NCBI RefSeq assembly: GCF_023973145.1
Contig: NZ_CP099546.1
Coordinates: 2,108,001 to 2,172,000, forward strand
Source: Natronosalvus vescus
GTDB lineage: Archaea; Halobacteriota; Halobacteria; Halobacteriales; Natrialbaceae
Direction of reading: 5' to 3'
DNA: 64,000 nt
The translations under genes and the position numbers were made by a program. Below the pieces are notes generated by a model. It had not been told where the DNA came from. It saw nothing but the letters and a program-made list of their open reading frames with translations, and ran no database searches. Below are positions 1-8,930 of the stretch, in pieces; the first letter of the stretch is position 1; each line of letters begins with the position of its first letter.

Positions 1-2045
1 GAGGCCCCCTGCAGCCGGATCGACCCGATGCCGCCCAACCGTTCGCGGTCGATGCGCCCTTCGAGCCGGCGGGCGACCAGCCCGCGGCCATCGAGGAACT
101 GGTCGACGGCTTCGACGACGGGATGGATCGCCAGACCCTCCTCGGCGTGACGGGATCGGGGAAGACCAACACCGTCTCGTGGGTGATTGAGGAGATCCAA
201 CAGCCCACGCTCGTCATCGCCCACAACAAGACGCTGGCGGCTCAGCTCTACGAGGAGTTCCGCAACCTGTTTCCGAACAACGCCGTCGAGTACTTCGTCT
301 CCTACTACGACTACTACCAGCCCGAGGCCTACGTCGAACAGACCGACACCTACATCGACAAGGACGCCTCGATCAACGACGAGATCGATCGACTACGCCA
401 CTCCGCCACCAGATCGCTACTCACCAGGGACGACGTCATCGTCGTCGCGAGCGTCTCGGCCATCTACGGGCTGGGTGACCCGCGAAACTACGTCGACATG
501 GCGATGCGCCTCGAGGTCGGCGAAGAGGTCGGCCGCGACGAACTCCTCAAGCGACTGGTCGACCTGAACTACGAGCGCAACGACGTCGACTTCACCAACG
601 GGACGTTCCGCGTCCGCGGCGACACCATCGAGATCTTCCCGATGTACGGCCGCTACGCCGTCCGCGTGGAGTTCTGGGGCGATGAAATCGATAGAATGCT
701 CAAGATCGACCCGCTCGAGGGCGAGGTCAAGTCCACCGAACCGGCCGTCCTCGTCCACCCGGCGGAACACTACTCCATCCCCGAAGAGCGCCTCGAGCGA
801 GCGATCGAGGAGATCCGTTCCGACCTGGACTCGCGGATCTCGTACTTCGAACGGGCAGGCGATCTCATCGCCGCCCAGCGCATCGAGGAGCGGACGACGT
901 TCGACCTCGAGATGATCGAGGAAACCGGCTACTGCTCGGGGATCGAGAACTACTCGGTGTACCTCGACGACCGGGAGTCGGGCGATACGCCGTACACCCT
1001 GCTCGATTACTTCCCGGACGACTTCCTCACCGTGGTCGACGAATCCCACGTCACCCTCCCCCAAATCAAGGGCCAGCACGCCGGCGACAAGTCCCGGAAG
1101 GACTCGCTGGTCGGCAACGGGTTTCGCCTGCCGACGGCCTACGACAACCGCCCGCTGACGTTCGAGGAGTTCGAGGAGCGGACGGACAACACGCTGTACG
1201 TCTCCGCGACGCCCAGCGACTATGAACGCGAGGAGAGCGACCAGATCGTCGAACAGATCGTTCGCCCCACCCACCTCGTCGACCCCGAGGTCGAGGTTGC
1301 CCCCGCGACGGGGCAGGTCGACGACCTCATGGATCGCATCGACGACCGGATCGAGCGCGACGAGCGCACTCTCGTCACCACCCTCACCAAACGGATGGCC
1401 GAGGATCTCACCGAGTACCTCGAGGAAGCGGGCGTCGACGTCGCTTACATGCACGACGAGACGGACACCTTAGAGCGCCACGAGATCGTTCGCTCGCTGC
1501 GTCTGGGCGAAATCGACGTCCTCGTCGGGATCAACCTCCTCCGGGAAGGGCTGGACATCCCCGAGGTGAGCCTGGTCGCCATTCTGGACGCCGACCAGGA
1601 GGGCTTCCTGCGTTCGGAAACTACGCTCGTCCAAACGATGGGGCGGGCCGCACGCAACGTCAACGGGGAGGTCATCCTCTACGCGGACGAAGTTTCGGGT
1701 GCGATGGAGTCGGCCATCGACGAGACGCGCCGTCGCCGCGAGATCCAACGTGAGTTCAACGAAGAACACGGCCACGAGCCGATGACCATCGAGAAGGCGG
1801 TCGGCGAGACCAACCTGCCGGGGAGCAAGACAGACACCTCGAGCGTCGCCGGACGGGAACTCGCGGACGAGGACGACGCCGCACGCTACGCCGCCGAACT
1901 CGAGGAGCGGATGCAGGAGGCGGCGAGCAACCTCGAGTTCGAGCTCGCGGCGGACATCCGGGATCGGCTCCGGGAGGTTCGTGCGGAGTTCGAACTCGGT
2001 GGCGATGCTGACGAGGGGGTTGCGCCGCCGGCCGAGGAGTTCTGA
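1..2045 (+). CDS. uvrB: UvrABC excinuclease subunit B, 5' truncated by window edge
   Basis: UvrB is the damage-verification helicase of nucleotide excision repair; it is loaded by UvrA and recruits UvrC. The frame is open from base 3, and about 680 residues are visible, so only a few N-terminal residues are missing. Visible: Walker A GVTGSGKT (bases 144-167), the beta-hairpin region with [10 protein letters not shown], the helicase motif DESH in [11 protein letters not shown], motif [11 protein letters not shown], and a C-terminal UVR domain ([20 protein letters not shown]) that contacts UvrC. The first ATG inside the window (123) lies just before Walker A and cannot be the true start because conserved UvrB sequence ([11 protein letters not shown]) precedes it in frame. 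The protein ends in an acidic tail. Confidence 0.97.
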   Translation, partial: GPLQPDRPDAAQPFAVDAPFEPAGDQPAAIEELVDGFDDGMDRQTLLGVTGSGKTNTVSWVIEEIQQPTLVIAHNKTLAAQLYEEFRNLFPNNAVEYFVSYYDYYQPEAYVEQTDTYIDKDASINDEIDRLRHSATRSLLTRDDVIVVASVSAIYGLGDPRNYVDMAMRLEVGEEVGRDELLKRLVDLNYERNDVDFTNGTFRVRGDTIEIFPMYGRYAVRVEFWGDEIDRMLKIDPLEGEVKSTEPAVLVHPAEHYSIPEERLERAIEEIRSDLDSRISYFERAGDLIAAQRIEERTTFDLEMIEETGYCSGIENYSVYLDDRESGDTPYTLLDYFPDDFLTVVDESHVTLPQIKGQHAGDKSRKDSLVGNGFRLPTAYDNRPLTFEEFEERTDNTLYVSATPSDYEREESDQIVEQIVRPTHLVDPEVEVAPATGQVDDLMDRIDDRIERDERTLVTTLTKRMAEDLTEYLEEAGVDVAYMHDETDTLERHEIVRSLRLGEIDVLVGINLLREGLDIPEVSLVAILDADQEGFLRSETTLVQTMGRAARNVNGEVILYADEVSGAMESAIDETRRRREIQREFNEEHGHEPMTIEKAVGETNLPGSKTDTSSVAGRELADEDDAARYAAELEERMQEAASNLEFELAADIRDRLREVRAEFELGGDADEGVAPPAEEF

Positions 2046-2095
2046 TCGGTCGTCGGCACCCTCGTTCAGGACGCTGCGCGCCGATAGGGGCCTTG

Positions 2096-3007
2096 TCAGG
2101 CCAATTCGCTCCGTGCCTGCTCGGTATGCTTCTCCTCGAGCGGCGACACCGGCCGATCCGTCCCCCAGCCACGAAGCGACTGGGGGCTCCAGCCGACGAC
2201 GAGAATCGCGACGAGGGCGGCGATACCCAGCACGACGGCGGGGTACATCTCCGGGGAGAACCCCATCGTCTCGCCGGTGAGGTTGCCGACGAAGTGGAGG
2301 ACGATGACCGCGAGCACGCTCCGCCGGGTGTTGTTGTAGATCCAGGTGCCGACGATCGCCGTAAGGACGATGCTGGGCAGCCACCACCACAGGTCGGGCT
2401 GGAACGTCGTCCCCTCGAAGTAGCCAGTCATGTACACCAGCGGGACGTGCCAGGCGGCCCAGACGACGCCCAGCACCAGACTCGAGGCGAGCGCGCTCCA
2501 GCGCGCCTGGAGCCGATCGAACCAGTAGCCACGGAGGCCAATCTCTTCGATCGCCGGGAACAGGACGGCGACCGCGACCAACAGCACGAGTGCGCCCGGA
2601 TCGAGGAGTCTATCGAGCGACGCGACCTCGAGCGGGGTCGCCGTCGCCCCGACGGCGAGCGCGATGCCGGCGTTCACCAGGGTGAACAGCGGGTAGAGGA
2701 GGACGATCGCGAGCCCCCAGCCGAGGCCGATGCGATCGATCTCGAGCAGTCGCCGCCGGAGGTCGCGGAATCCCGCTCGACCGTACTCGAGCCACAGGAG
2801 CGAGAGGCCGGCCAGCAGCGGGCTCGAGCCGCCGACGAGCAGGAAAACCACGTTTGGGAACGACCAGACCGACTCGCTGGAGGCGACAATCGGGAGCCAC
2901 CAGGCGTACGCCCAGCCGAGATACAGGAGCGGAAATCCCCACGGAGTGGTTCGGCGAACGATCGCCGTGGGCAGTGCACTCGAGCGTCGTTCGGAGGGTT
3001 GTTCCAT
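2096..3007 (-). CDS. CPBP family intramembrane metalloprotease
   Basis: About 303 residues with many hydrophobic segments. The C-terminal half carries the CPBP (CAAX protease/bacteriocin-processing, Rce1-like) signature: an EEIGLRGYW motif (EExxxR), then AAWHVPL, then HFVGNLTGE, which supply the glutamate and histidines of a membrane-embedded metalloprotease site. Such enzymes act in the membrane on prenylated or hydrophobic peptides; no substrate can be deduced here. An in-frame ATG at 3031 would add eight residues, so the start is uncertain. It lies convergent to uvrB with only about 50 bases between their 3' ends. Family assignment is firm, biological role unknown. Confidence 0.85.
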   Translation of the reverse strand: MEQPSERRSSALPTAIVRRTTPWGFPLLYLGWAYAWWLPIVASSESVWSFPNVVFLLVGGSSPLLAGLSLLWLEYGRAGFRDLRRRLLEIDRIGLGWGLAIVLLYPLFTLVNAGIALAVGATATPLEVASLDRLLDPGALVLLVAVAVLFPAIEEIGLRGYWFDRLQARWSALASSLVLGVVWAAWHVPLVYMTGYFEGTTFQPDLWWWLPSIVLTAIVGTWIYNNTRRSVLAVIVLHFVGNLTGETMGFSPEMYPAVVLGIAALVAILVVGWSPQSLRGWGTDRPVSPLEEKHTEQARSELA

Positions 3008-3099
3008 TGCCCCTTCTACGAGACGCTTCACCGCTCAGTGGCAAAGAGGGACGAGCCGGTTTGCACTGTTTGAGATACATCCGACTGGCTCCGTTCTAT

Positions 3100-3129
3100 C
3101 ACGCACGTATCGACCACGCACGGATCGAC
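3100..3129. repeat. 15-bp tandem duplication
   Basis: Two adjacent copies of cacgcac(g)(t/g)atcgac (3100-3114 and 3115-3129) differ at one base. They sit between the CPBP start and the 3' end of the M48 gene, in the presumed CPBP upstream region. No function can be assigned. Confidence 0.6.
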
Positions 3130-3216
3130 CGATCACGAACGTGTAATACGTGGCGTCGGTTTGGCGAAGACAGAACGATCGAATGAGGCAGTCGGTTCTG
3201 ACCGTCACCGACCCAT

Positions 3217-4509
3217 TCAGGCGGGCTCGTCAGACCCCGTCACCGTCGCCGATACGTCCTCGCCAGCGTCCTCGAGCCCCTGAATGTAGCGAATCCGGTC
3301 GGGAATCGGCGGATGGGTGTAGTGAAACGTGGCGTACAGCGGATGGGGGAACGGGTTCGAGAGGTTCTCGCTGGTGAGTCGACACAGTGCCTCGATCAGT
3401 GGCTGGCCGCTTCCCATCACGTCCGTCGCGAAGGCGTCGGCCTCCCGCTCGTGCGCCAGGGAGAGTTTGTTCTCGAGCGGCCGGGTGAGCTTCGCCAGCG
3501 GCTGCACCCAGAGGGTCCCGACCGCGAGTCCCACGTAGGCCGTCTCCGGCAGCCCGAACATCGCGTACAGCCAGGTCGTCTCGAGCAGCGCCCAGAGCAC
3601 GAGGAAGACGGCACCGATCCGGAGCGTGCCGACCCCGAACTGCTTCCAGATGTGGGCGCGTTTCCAGTGGGCGAGTTCGTGAGCGAGGACGGCCTCGATT
3701 TGCTCGAGGGGCATCTGGTCGACGAGCGTATCGAAGAGGACGACGCGTTTCGTCCGGCCGAACCCGACGAAGTAGGCGTTCGAGTGGGAGGAGCGCTTGC
3801 TCGCGTCCATGACGTAGATGCCGTCACAGGAGAAGCCAGCGCGGTCGAACACGTTCTCGACGGACGCCCGGAGCTCTCCGGTTTCGATCGGTTCGAAGTC
3901 GTTGAAGAGCGGCGCGATCACGCGCGGGTAGACGACGAGCATGGTGAGCGAGAAGGCGACGTAGAGGGCGACGGCGGCCAGCGGCCAGTAGGTCGGGACG
4001 ACCGAGATGAACCAGAGGATGCCGGCCGCCAGCGCAGCCGTGATGGCGACGCCGATGACCGTCCCGAGGACGAGATCCTTCAGGAACAGGGCGGGCGTCT
4101 GCTCGTTGAAGTCGAATCGCTCCTCGACGACGAACGTGCTGTAGGCGTCGAACGGGACCGACAGCACCTGCAGGGCGACGACGACCCCGGCGAAAAAGAG
4201 GACGCCGGTGGCGACCGGGCCGTATCCGAGTCCCTCGAGCGCGTCGACGGCGGCGGCGAGCGCACCCGAGTACAGTGCAGCGAGGACGAGGGCGATCGTG
4301 ACCCAGGTCTGAACCTGTGAAACCATGGTCGTCGCCCGCTGGTAGGCCGCGACCAGATCGAGGTCGTCGAAGCCAAGTCGTGCGGTCACCCACTCCCGTT
4401 CGCGCTCGAGGGCCCGTTTCCCGTAGCGGACGTTTAGCAGCGAGAGGACGCTGAAGAACGCGGTCGTCCCGACGACGAGCAGGAGAAAGGCGACGTGATA
4501 GCTGCGCAT
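3217..4509 (-). CDS. M48 family (Ste24/HtpX-like) integral membrane metallopeptidase
   Basis: 430 residues. Zinc-binding HELAH lies at about residues 277-281 in the M48 context VLAHELAHWK, and the third ligand glutamate is in HEREADAFA about 65 residues later. An N-terminal membrane helix is followed by several hydrophobic segments around residues 70-200, the layout of Ste24p/CAAX prenyl protease 1-type enzymes rather than the short HtpX. The fragment NAYFVGFGRTKRVVLFDTL before HELAH is typical of Ste24. It probably degrades or processes membrane proteins. The start MRSYHVAFLLL begins directly at the first membrane segment. Confidence 0.93.
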   Translation of the reverse strand: MRSYHVAFLLLVVGTTAFFSVLSLLNVRYGKRALEREREWVTARLGFDDLDLVAAYQRATTMVSQVQTWVTIALVLAALYSGALAAAVDALEGLGYGPVATGVLFFAGVVVALQVLSVPFDAYSTFVVEERFDFNEQTPALFLKDLVLGTVIGVAITAALAAGILWFISVVPTYWPLAAVALYVAFSLTMLVVYPRVIAPLFNDFEPIETGELRASVENVFDRAGFSCDGIYVMDASKRSSHSNAYFVGFGRTKRVVLFDTLVDQMPLEQIEAVLAHELAHWKRAHIWKQFGVGTLRIGAVFLVLWALLETTWLYAMFGLPETAYVGLAVGTLWVQPLAKLTRPLENKLSLAHEREADAFATDVMGSGQPLIEALCRLTSENLSNPFPHPLYATFHYTHPPIPDRIRYIQGLEDAGEDVSATVTGSDEPA

Positions 4510-4537
4510 ACTCGAGTTCTGTCACGCGGGCTGGTTA

Positions 4538-4594
4538 ACGGTGTTGGTGGGTGGTGGTAGCCGGATTGACGGTGTTGGTGGGTGGTGGTAGCCG
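4538..4594. repeat. 26-bp direct repeat, two copies
   Basis: Two identical copies of a 26-base GT-rich word beginning acggtgttgg and ending ggtggtagccg lie at 4538-4563 and 4569-4594, separated by five bases (period 31). They are immediately upstream of the M48 gene, so they could be operator-like or simple slippage products. Confidence 0.85.
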
Positions 4595-4634
4595 TGTGTA
4601 GATACAACTGCGAGTACTCGGAATGCGGTGCAAC

Positions 4635-4813
4635 CACCACGAAAGCCCCTGGCCCGCTCAACCCTCCGGGGCTCGCTGTGCGCGCTCGCTTCGCTCGCGT
4701 GTTTTCGTCGCCCGGGAGGGATCGACCGTGCCAGCCCCTTTCATTCCCACCCGGAGTGGTTGGTCGGTCAGCCGGCACGAGTGGGAACGAAAGGGGCAGA
4801 GGCTTTCGTGGTG
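4635..4813. repeat. Nested inverted-repeat element, candidate dispersed haloarchaeal repeat
   Basis: Outer arms caccacgaaagcccct (4635-4650) and its complement (4798-4813) match at 15 of 16 bases. Inner arms cccctttcattcccac (4735-4750) and gtgggaacgaaagggg (4781-4796) also match at 15 of 16. Between them are a gctcgcttcgctcgc stretch and no gene. The arrangement looks like a small non-autonomous or RNA-structured repeat. From memory, similar 'caccacgaaagcccct' blocks recur in haloarchaeal intergenic regions, but this was not searched. Confidence 0.6.
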
Positions 4814-4915
4814 TTCGAAACGGTTGTAGTCCAGCCTGGGTGTACGCTGAACGCCGTGGCTGATGGTTGATGGCTGATGGCTGGTGAAGTCCGCACTCCA
4901 GTCTCGTGCCCATTG

Positions 4916-5305
4916 TCACATCTCGAGCCCGTGATCGACCCCCACCTCGAGCGAGGAGGCGAAGTACTTCGAGAGCACCTCGGTCACACTCTCGGCTTTG
5001 AACGACTCGAGGTTGGCCTCGATTTCGTCCTCGAGCGCCTCGAGGTACTCCTCGTCGGTGTAAAACGCTCGAAATTCGACGTCCTCGACCGGTAGACCGA
5101 GCTTCTCGGTGAACAGTGCTCGGCCGTAGGCGGCGTCGGTGAGCTCGCCACGCCAGAGTAATTCGCGAAACCGCCGCCAGCCGTCGGTACCTGGCTCGGC
5201 GGCCTCGAGAAAGCACCGACGCTCCACGGTTGGATCCTCGAGGCTACAGTCCGCGGCGACGGGCTCGAGGCGAATCGTGACTCGGAAGGCGTACCGTGCG
5301 CGCAT
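4916..5305 (-). CDS. LWR-salt family protein
   Basis: 129 residues, strongly acidic. It contains the hallmark ELLWRGELTDAAYGRALF around residues 48-65, which gives the LWR-salt family (restricted to halophilic archaea) its name. The N-terminus (RYAFRVTIRLEPVAAD) looks like a beta-strand-rich start, and the C-terminus is helical. No enzymatic motif is visible and the family has no established function. The frame stays open upstream to 5665, but that portion reads through a repeat and the neighbouring gene in antisense-like composition, so the ATG at 5305 is chosen. It is followed at 5434 by a pterin dehydratase on the same strand. Confidence 0.8.
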   Translation of the reverse strand: MRARYAFRVTIRLEPVAADCSLEDPTVERRCFLEAAEPGTDGWRRFRELLWRGELTDAAYGRALFTEKLGLPVEDVEFRAFYTDEEYLEALEDEIEANLESFKAESVTEVLSKYFASSLEVGVDHGLEM

Positions 5306-5350
5306 GGCTATCCGTTCGCTCTCGCCTCGCATTCCGATTGCGCCTGCGAG

Positions 5351-5424
5351 GTAGTTGTAGCTGTAGCCGTTGCTGTTTCCGTTGCCATTGCAGTAGCTAT
5401 TGCCGAAGCTGTAGTTCCGCCCAT
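5351..5424. repeat. Degenerate hexamer-like tandem repeat (gtagtt/gtagcc/gttgcc)
   Basis: A low-complexity run of about a dozen imperfect six-base units (gtagttgtagctgtagccgttgctg...) lies in the gap between the pterin dehydratase stop and the LWR-salt start. If translated it gives N/G/Y-rich nonsense. It probably arose by slippage. Confidence 0.7.
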
Positions 5425-5433
5425 TACTACCCG

Positions 5434-5715
5434 CTACGCCGCGTGTTCGGACTCGATAACGTCGGCCATCTCGAGGTCGTTGTCGGTGATGCCGCCAGCG
5501 TCGTGGGTCGTCAGCCGGATCTCGACTTCCTTGTACCGAATGCGGATCTCGGGGTGGTGGAACTGGGCCTCGGCGATTTCGCCGACCATCTGGGCGAAGT
5601 TGACGCCGTGGAGATAGTCGTCGAACTCGTAGACGCGAACGATTTCGTCGTCGTCGCGTTCCCACGCCTCCGGGAGGCGCTCGGCAATCTCGTCGTCGGA
5701 AAGCACGTCCGTCAT
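5434..5715 (-). CDS. 4a-hydroxytetrahydrobiopterin dehydratase (pterin carbinolamine dehydratase)
   Basis: 93 residues, the normal length of the PCD/DCoH family, which dehydrates 4a-hydroxytetrahydropterin. The catalytic histidine region is visible as AQFHHPEIRIRYKEVEIRLTTHDAGGITDND, here split: FHHPEI around residue 53 and the TTHDAGGIT loop around residue 69, both family hallmarks. The ATG at 5715 is preferred to 5736 because the protein then starts MTDVLSDDEIAERLP as in relatives. A TA-rich element (5739-5749 on the minus strand) and a short palindrome at 5719-5732 lie just upstream. No aromatic amino acid hydroxylase is next to it, so the pterin partner is unknown. Confidence 0.92.
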   Translation of the reverse strand: MTDVLSDDEIAERLPEAWERDDDEIVRVYEFDDYLHGVNFAQMVGEIAEAQFHHPEIRIRYKEVEIRLTTHDAGGITDNDLEMADVIESEHAA

Positions 5716-5718
5716 ACG

Positions 5719-5732
5719 CTTCCGAACGGAAG
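5719..5732. promoter_or_regulatory. Palindrome cttccg-aa-cggaag at predicted transcription start
   Basis: Six-base perfect arms flank two bases, placed between the TA-rich element (5739-5749) and the start codon (5715) of the pterin dehydratase gene. The position at the expected transcription start would suit a repressor site. Short enough to be chance. Confidence 0.35.
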
Positions 5733-5774
5733 CCAATGAAATAACAATTGTGCCCGGGTGAGGGACGGCGGCGA

Positions 5775-7109
5775 TCAGTCGTCGTCCGTGATGCCCGTGG
5801 AAACGTCGGATTCGGCGCTCGAGACTGATCTACTGCCGTCGTGTGTTACCCCAGTGAACGCCATCTCCGGCCCGGCTGGATCGAACAGCTGGAGCGCCGT
5901 GTTGATCGTCGCCCAGTCGTCGTCGGCGGCGGCCTCCCGGAGGCTCTTCGTCGGCGGAGCCAGCAACTGCCCGACGAGTGCGTCGGCCATCGCTTCGACG
6001 ATTTGGCGCTTTTCGTCGGTAAACGCCTCCTCGCCCCCTTCGAGGCGGGCGAACGCCGTCTCGAGTTCGCGCTGTTTCATCCGTTCGGCCGATTCGTACA
6101 TCGCGGCGATGACCTCGTCGGCCTGTGCGCGTTTGAACCCCTCACAGAGCAGGTCGAACTCCGCCTGGACGATGGCCTCGACCTCCCGGGAGGCATCGAG
6201 GCGCTGTTCGCGGGTCTCGGCGGTGATCTCCTCGAGGTCGTCGAGGTCGTAGACGGTGACGTCTTCGAGGTCGGCCGTGCTGGGACAGACGTCCCGTGGC
6301 TGGCCGAGGTCGACGACGACCTGGCGACGGTCGCCGAGGTGGTCGGGCGTGAGTAGCGGGTCGGGGCTGCCGGTGGCAGCGACGACGACGGCCGCCTCAC
6401 GCGTGGCTGACGCCAGCGACTCGAGCGAGACCGCTTTGCCGTCGACTGCGAGTTCCTCGACGATGTGTTCGGCGTGGGGAATCGTTCGGTTCGCGACGAC
6501 GACCGCACCGGCACCGGCGTCGGCCAGGCTACGGGCGGCGAGGTGCCCCATCTCGCCGGCACCCACTACGAGTGCTGGTTCGTCCTCGAGGTCGACGGTG
6601 CGGGCGGCCAGCCGAGCGGCGGCCGACCCCAGCGAGACGACGCCCTCGTTGATCGTCGTCTCGGTTCTGGCGCGTTCGCCGACGTGGATCGCCTTTGTTA
6701 TCGCTCGCTCGAGTAGCGAGCCGATGCCGCCGGCGGTGCGGGCGTCCTCGTAAGCGGTTCGAACCTGGCCGATGATCTGATCCTCGCCCAGGATCACCGA
6801 GTCGAGGCCGGTTGCGACCCGAAGGAGGTGCTTGAGACTCTCCTCGTGGTCGCTTCGAACGAGCACGTCGTCGTCGACGCCATCGAAAAAGGCCTCGAGC
6901 GCACTCCGGCCGTCGGCCGGGTCGGCGGTCACGACGTACGCCTCGGTTCGGTTACACGTCGAGAGCACGTATGCCTCTTCGATATCGGGTGCCGACAGCA
7001 ACGTACTGACGGCGATGCGCTGGCTCTCGGGGCTCGCCGCCGCGATATCGTCGACACTCCCCGTTTCGTGGGTCACACGCATCCCGGAGACGACACCACC
7101 CCGAATCAC
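5775..7109 (-). CDS. hemA: Glutamyl-tRNA reductase
   Basis: 444 residues. HemA reduces glutamyl-tRNA(Glu) to glutamate-1-semialdehyde, the first committed step of tetrapyrrole synthesis. The catalytic cysteine is in VLSTCNRTEAY (Cys52), the LGEDQIIGQV motif is present, and an NADPH-binding Rossmann motif (VVGAGEMGHLAARSL) follows. The start is a GTG overlapping the upstream gene's stop by four bases (GTGA), which implies translational coupling with the precorrin-2 dehydrogenase gene. A C-terminal extension rich in S/D/T (last 40 residues) goes beyond the dimerisation domain. Third gene of the heme/siroheme operon. Confidence 0.97.
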   Translation of the reverse strand: MIRGGVVSGMRVTHETGSVDDIAAASPESQRIAVSTLLSAPDIEEAYVLSTCNRTEAYVVTADPADGRSALEAFFDGVDDDVLVRSDHEESLKHLLRVATGLDSVILGEDQIIGQVRTAYEDARTAGGIGSLLERAITKAIHVGERARTETTINEGVVSLGSAAARLAARTVDLEDEPALVVGAGEMGHLAARSLADAGAGAVVVANRTIPHAEHIVEELAVDGKAVSLESLASATREAAVVVAATGSPDPLLTPDHLGDRRQVVVDLGQPRDVCPSTADLEDVTVYDLDDLEEITAETREQRLDASREVEAIVQAEFDLLCEGFKRAQADEVIAAMYESAERMKQRELETAFARLEGGEEAFTDEKRQIVEAMADALVGQLLAPPTKSLREAAADDDWATINTALQLFDPAGPEMAFTGVTHDGSRSVSSAESDVSTGITDDD

Positions 7110-7762
7110 GCTGACTCACCACCGAAGACCTGTTCGTTTTCCAGCACGTCCTCGATCACTTGCTGGCAATTGGAGGTACCCGTACGTAAAGCTGTCCAAA
7201 CGGCGGACGACTTGACGATGTCGGTGACGATTTCGCGTCGTCGCTCGGGTTCGACGCCGCGGTCTTTGAGCTCCCGCCGTAACGCGGCGACGACCGTCGC
7301 CATCTCCCCCGCGCCCTCGAGCGTCTCCTCGAGCTCCTCGCGAAGGTGCTTGCTGAGCGCTGGGGCCGTCCCGCCGGTGCCGATGGCGACGGTCACTGGT
7401 GGTTCCTCGACGGTCGCCGGAACGACGACGCTCCCCGGATCGCGGCCACCGGCTCGGTCTGCTCGGTTAACGAGGACACCTCGCTCCTGGGCAGCCGAGA
7501 CGACCGCGTCGTTGACCGCCTCGTCGTCGGTCGCTGCGACGACCAGGGCGGGTCGGTGGCGCTCGAGCCACGCCGGCACCTCTTTTGGATCTGGCGCCGC
7601 ACGAACCAACTCGCTCGCGCCAAACTCGTCGTCAATAAAGTCCGGGCTGACGACGATTACCGTCGCTTCGCGGGCGAACCGCCGGGCTTTACGAGCCCCG
7701 ACGGAACCGCCGCCGAAGACGAGTACCGTCGCGCCGGTGAAATCGTGGAAGAGTGGGATCAT
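7106..7762 (-). CDS. Precorrin-2 dehydrogenase / sirohydrochlorin ferrochelatase (CysG N-domain/Met8-like)
   Basis: 218 residues. The N-terminal NAD-binding motif VFGGGSVGARKARRF and the VAATDDEAVNDAV, NRADRAGG and ATVEEPPVTVAIGTGGTAPALSK-type blocks identify the Met8/CysG-B family, which oxidises precorrin-2 to sirohydrochlorin and may insert iron to give siroheme. The motif list is read in order along the protein. The gene sits between ahbAB and hemA; the siroheme it makes would feed the decarboxylase encoded just upstream. Whether it also has the chelatase activity cannot be told from sequence alone. The C-terminal 30 residues (after SAVWTAL) are less conserved. Confidence 0.9.
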   Translation of the reverse strand: MIPLFHDFTGATVLVFGGGSVGARKARRFAREATVIVVSPDFIDDEFGASELVRAAPDPKEVPAWLERHRPALVVAATDDEAVNDAVVSAAQERGVLVNRADRAGGRDPGSVVVPATVEEPPVTVAIGTGGTAPALSKHLREELEETLEGAGEMATVVAALRRELKDRGVEPERRREIVTDIVKSSAVWTALRTGTSNCQQVIEDVLENEQVFGGESA

Positions 7763-7787
7763 CGTCTCGAGGGGGGTTGGTGAACGG

Positions 7788-8852
7788 TCACTGCGCCTGC
7801 GTGTTCGCCTCGGCTCGTTCTGCGAGGCGGATTCCCGTCTTCTTCAGGATCTGGGTCGAGAACAGGGTGTCCCAGTCGTCCTCGGTGACGTCCCAGTACG
7901 CCGCCATCGTTTCGCGAACCTGCTCGACGCGACGGTCGCTCTCGGCCTCGCTGCGGCCGTGCGTCATCGCGAAGACGTTGTACGGCCAGACGCCCTCGTG
8001 GCGCGGGCGCTCGTAGCAGTGGGTGACGAACGGGAGCGCGGCGACCTCGGGGCCTACAGTCGAGACGAGGTCGTCGGGCACGTTCCAGACCGTCATCCCG
8101 TTTTCCGTGTACCCCAGCGCGTAGTGGTTCGGGATCACGCCGATACGCCGGATCTTCCCCTCCCGTTCGAACCGCGTGATCGTCTCGAGCGTCCACTCGA
8201 GTTCCCGGTCGATCGCCGCGGCGACGTCGGCGTAGGGCGTCTCGGTGATCGGCAACCCGTCCTGGATTGCGAGGACTAGGTCGCGTTCGGCCGGCGTCAG
8301 GGTGGTCGCGTCGGTCGGCTCGACGGCGGGCCCGAGGTCGGTCAGATCGAGGCCGCCGTCCGCAAGTGGGCCGTCGACGTAGAACTTGGCCTCGACGCGG
8401 AATTCCTGTAATTTGGGCAGGTTGTACGTCTCCTGGCCGGTCTCGTCCTCGATGGCTTCGAGCACCGTATCGACGCGGGCTTCGTCGGCGACGCTCACGA
8501 CGAACCAGACGTTGAGGTGGGGATGTTCGCGCTCGTAGTTGTGGGCGACTTCGCGGTGACCGTTCACGGTCTCGACGATCTCGTCGAAGCGATCCTCGGG
8601 GGCGTGCATCGCGACCAGGGTCGCCGCGCCGCCGATCTCCTGGGCGTTGACGAGGGGGCCGAAGCGAGAGAGGACGCCCCGCTCGTCGAGGTCGCGAACG
8701 GTCTCGAGGAGTTCGTCGGCAGCGATCTCGACCCCGGCTTCGCGCATCGCTGCGGCTGCGGGATCGAACGGTGACTCGACGACGGGAAAGCCACCCTGGA
8801 AGGCGTTGACGACCGCCCGCTCGCGCGTCGTCAGCTCGACGTCGGTGTGCAT
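7788..8852 (-). CDS. ahbAB: Siroheme decarboxylase, AhbA-AhbB-like fusion
   Basis: 354 residues comprising two Lrp/AsnC-like halves. The first (about residues 5-170) has an HTH-like GVEIAADELLETVRDLDERGVLSRFG segment (shown in part as DLDERGVLSRFG) and NYEREHPHLNVWFVVSV. The second (about 185-350) repeats this with FEREGKIRRIGVIPNHYALGY and CYERPRHEGVWPYNVFAMTHG. AhbA and AhbB are normally separate subunits that convert siroheme to 12,18-didecarboxysiroheme in the alternative (siroheme-dependent) heme pathway. Here both are in one chain. The ATG at 8852 is chosen over 8879 because the nine extra residues are Arg/Pro rich. First gene of the hemA operon, with 25 bases to the next gene. Confidence 0.9.
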   Translation of the reverse strand: MHTDVELTTRERAVVNAFQGGFPVVESPFDPAAAAMREAGVEIAADELLETVRDLDERGVLSRFGPLVNAQEIGGAATLVAMHAPEDRFDEIVETVNGHREVAHNYEREHPHLNVWFVVSVADEARVDTVLEAIEDETGQETYNLPKLQEFRVEAKFYVDGPLADGGLDLTDLGPAVEPTDATTLTPAERDLVLAIQDGLPITETPYADVAAAIDRELEWTLETITRFEREGKIRRIGVIPNHYALGYTENGMTVWNVPDDLVSTVGPEVAALPFVTHCYERPRHEGVWPYNVFAMTHGRSEAESDRRVEQVRETMAAYWDVTEDDWDTLFSTQILKKTGIRLAERAEANTQAQ

Positions 8853-8930
8853 ACCCGTTCGTCGGGACGGACGGGGCATAAGCGACTCGGGACTGGGTGG
8901 GACGGTGACAACGAGCGAATCGGCCGTCGC

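Larger units (their letters stand above)
4510..4915. other. Repeat-rich intergenic gap without a convincing gene
   Basis: The 406 bases hold a 26-bp direct repeat, a nested inverted-repeat element and a degenerate ctgatggtt-type repeat (about 4859-4884). Open frames inside it (for example + 4582-4863) read through the inverted repeat and have no protein-like features, so no gene is called. The left part would carry the promoter of the M48 gene. Confidence 0.6.

Noticed and set aside
417-2390. Long minus-strand open frames opposite uvrB and CPBP
   Set aside because: Arg/Val-rich shadows; UvrB motifs continue through the same bases on the plus strand.
4582-4870. Three small plus-strand ORFs in the repeat region
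   Set aside because: They read across the inverted-repeat arms, differ in all frames and have no protein features; better explained as a non-coding repeat.
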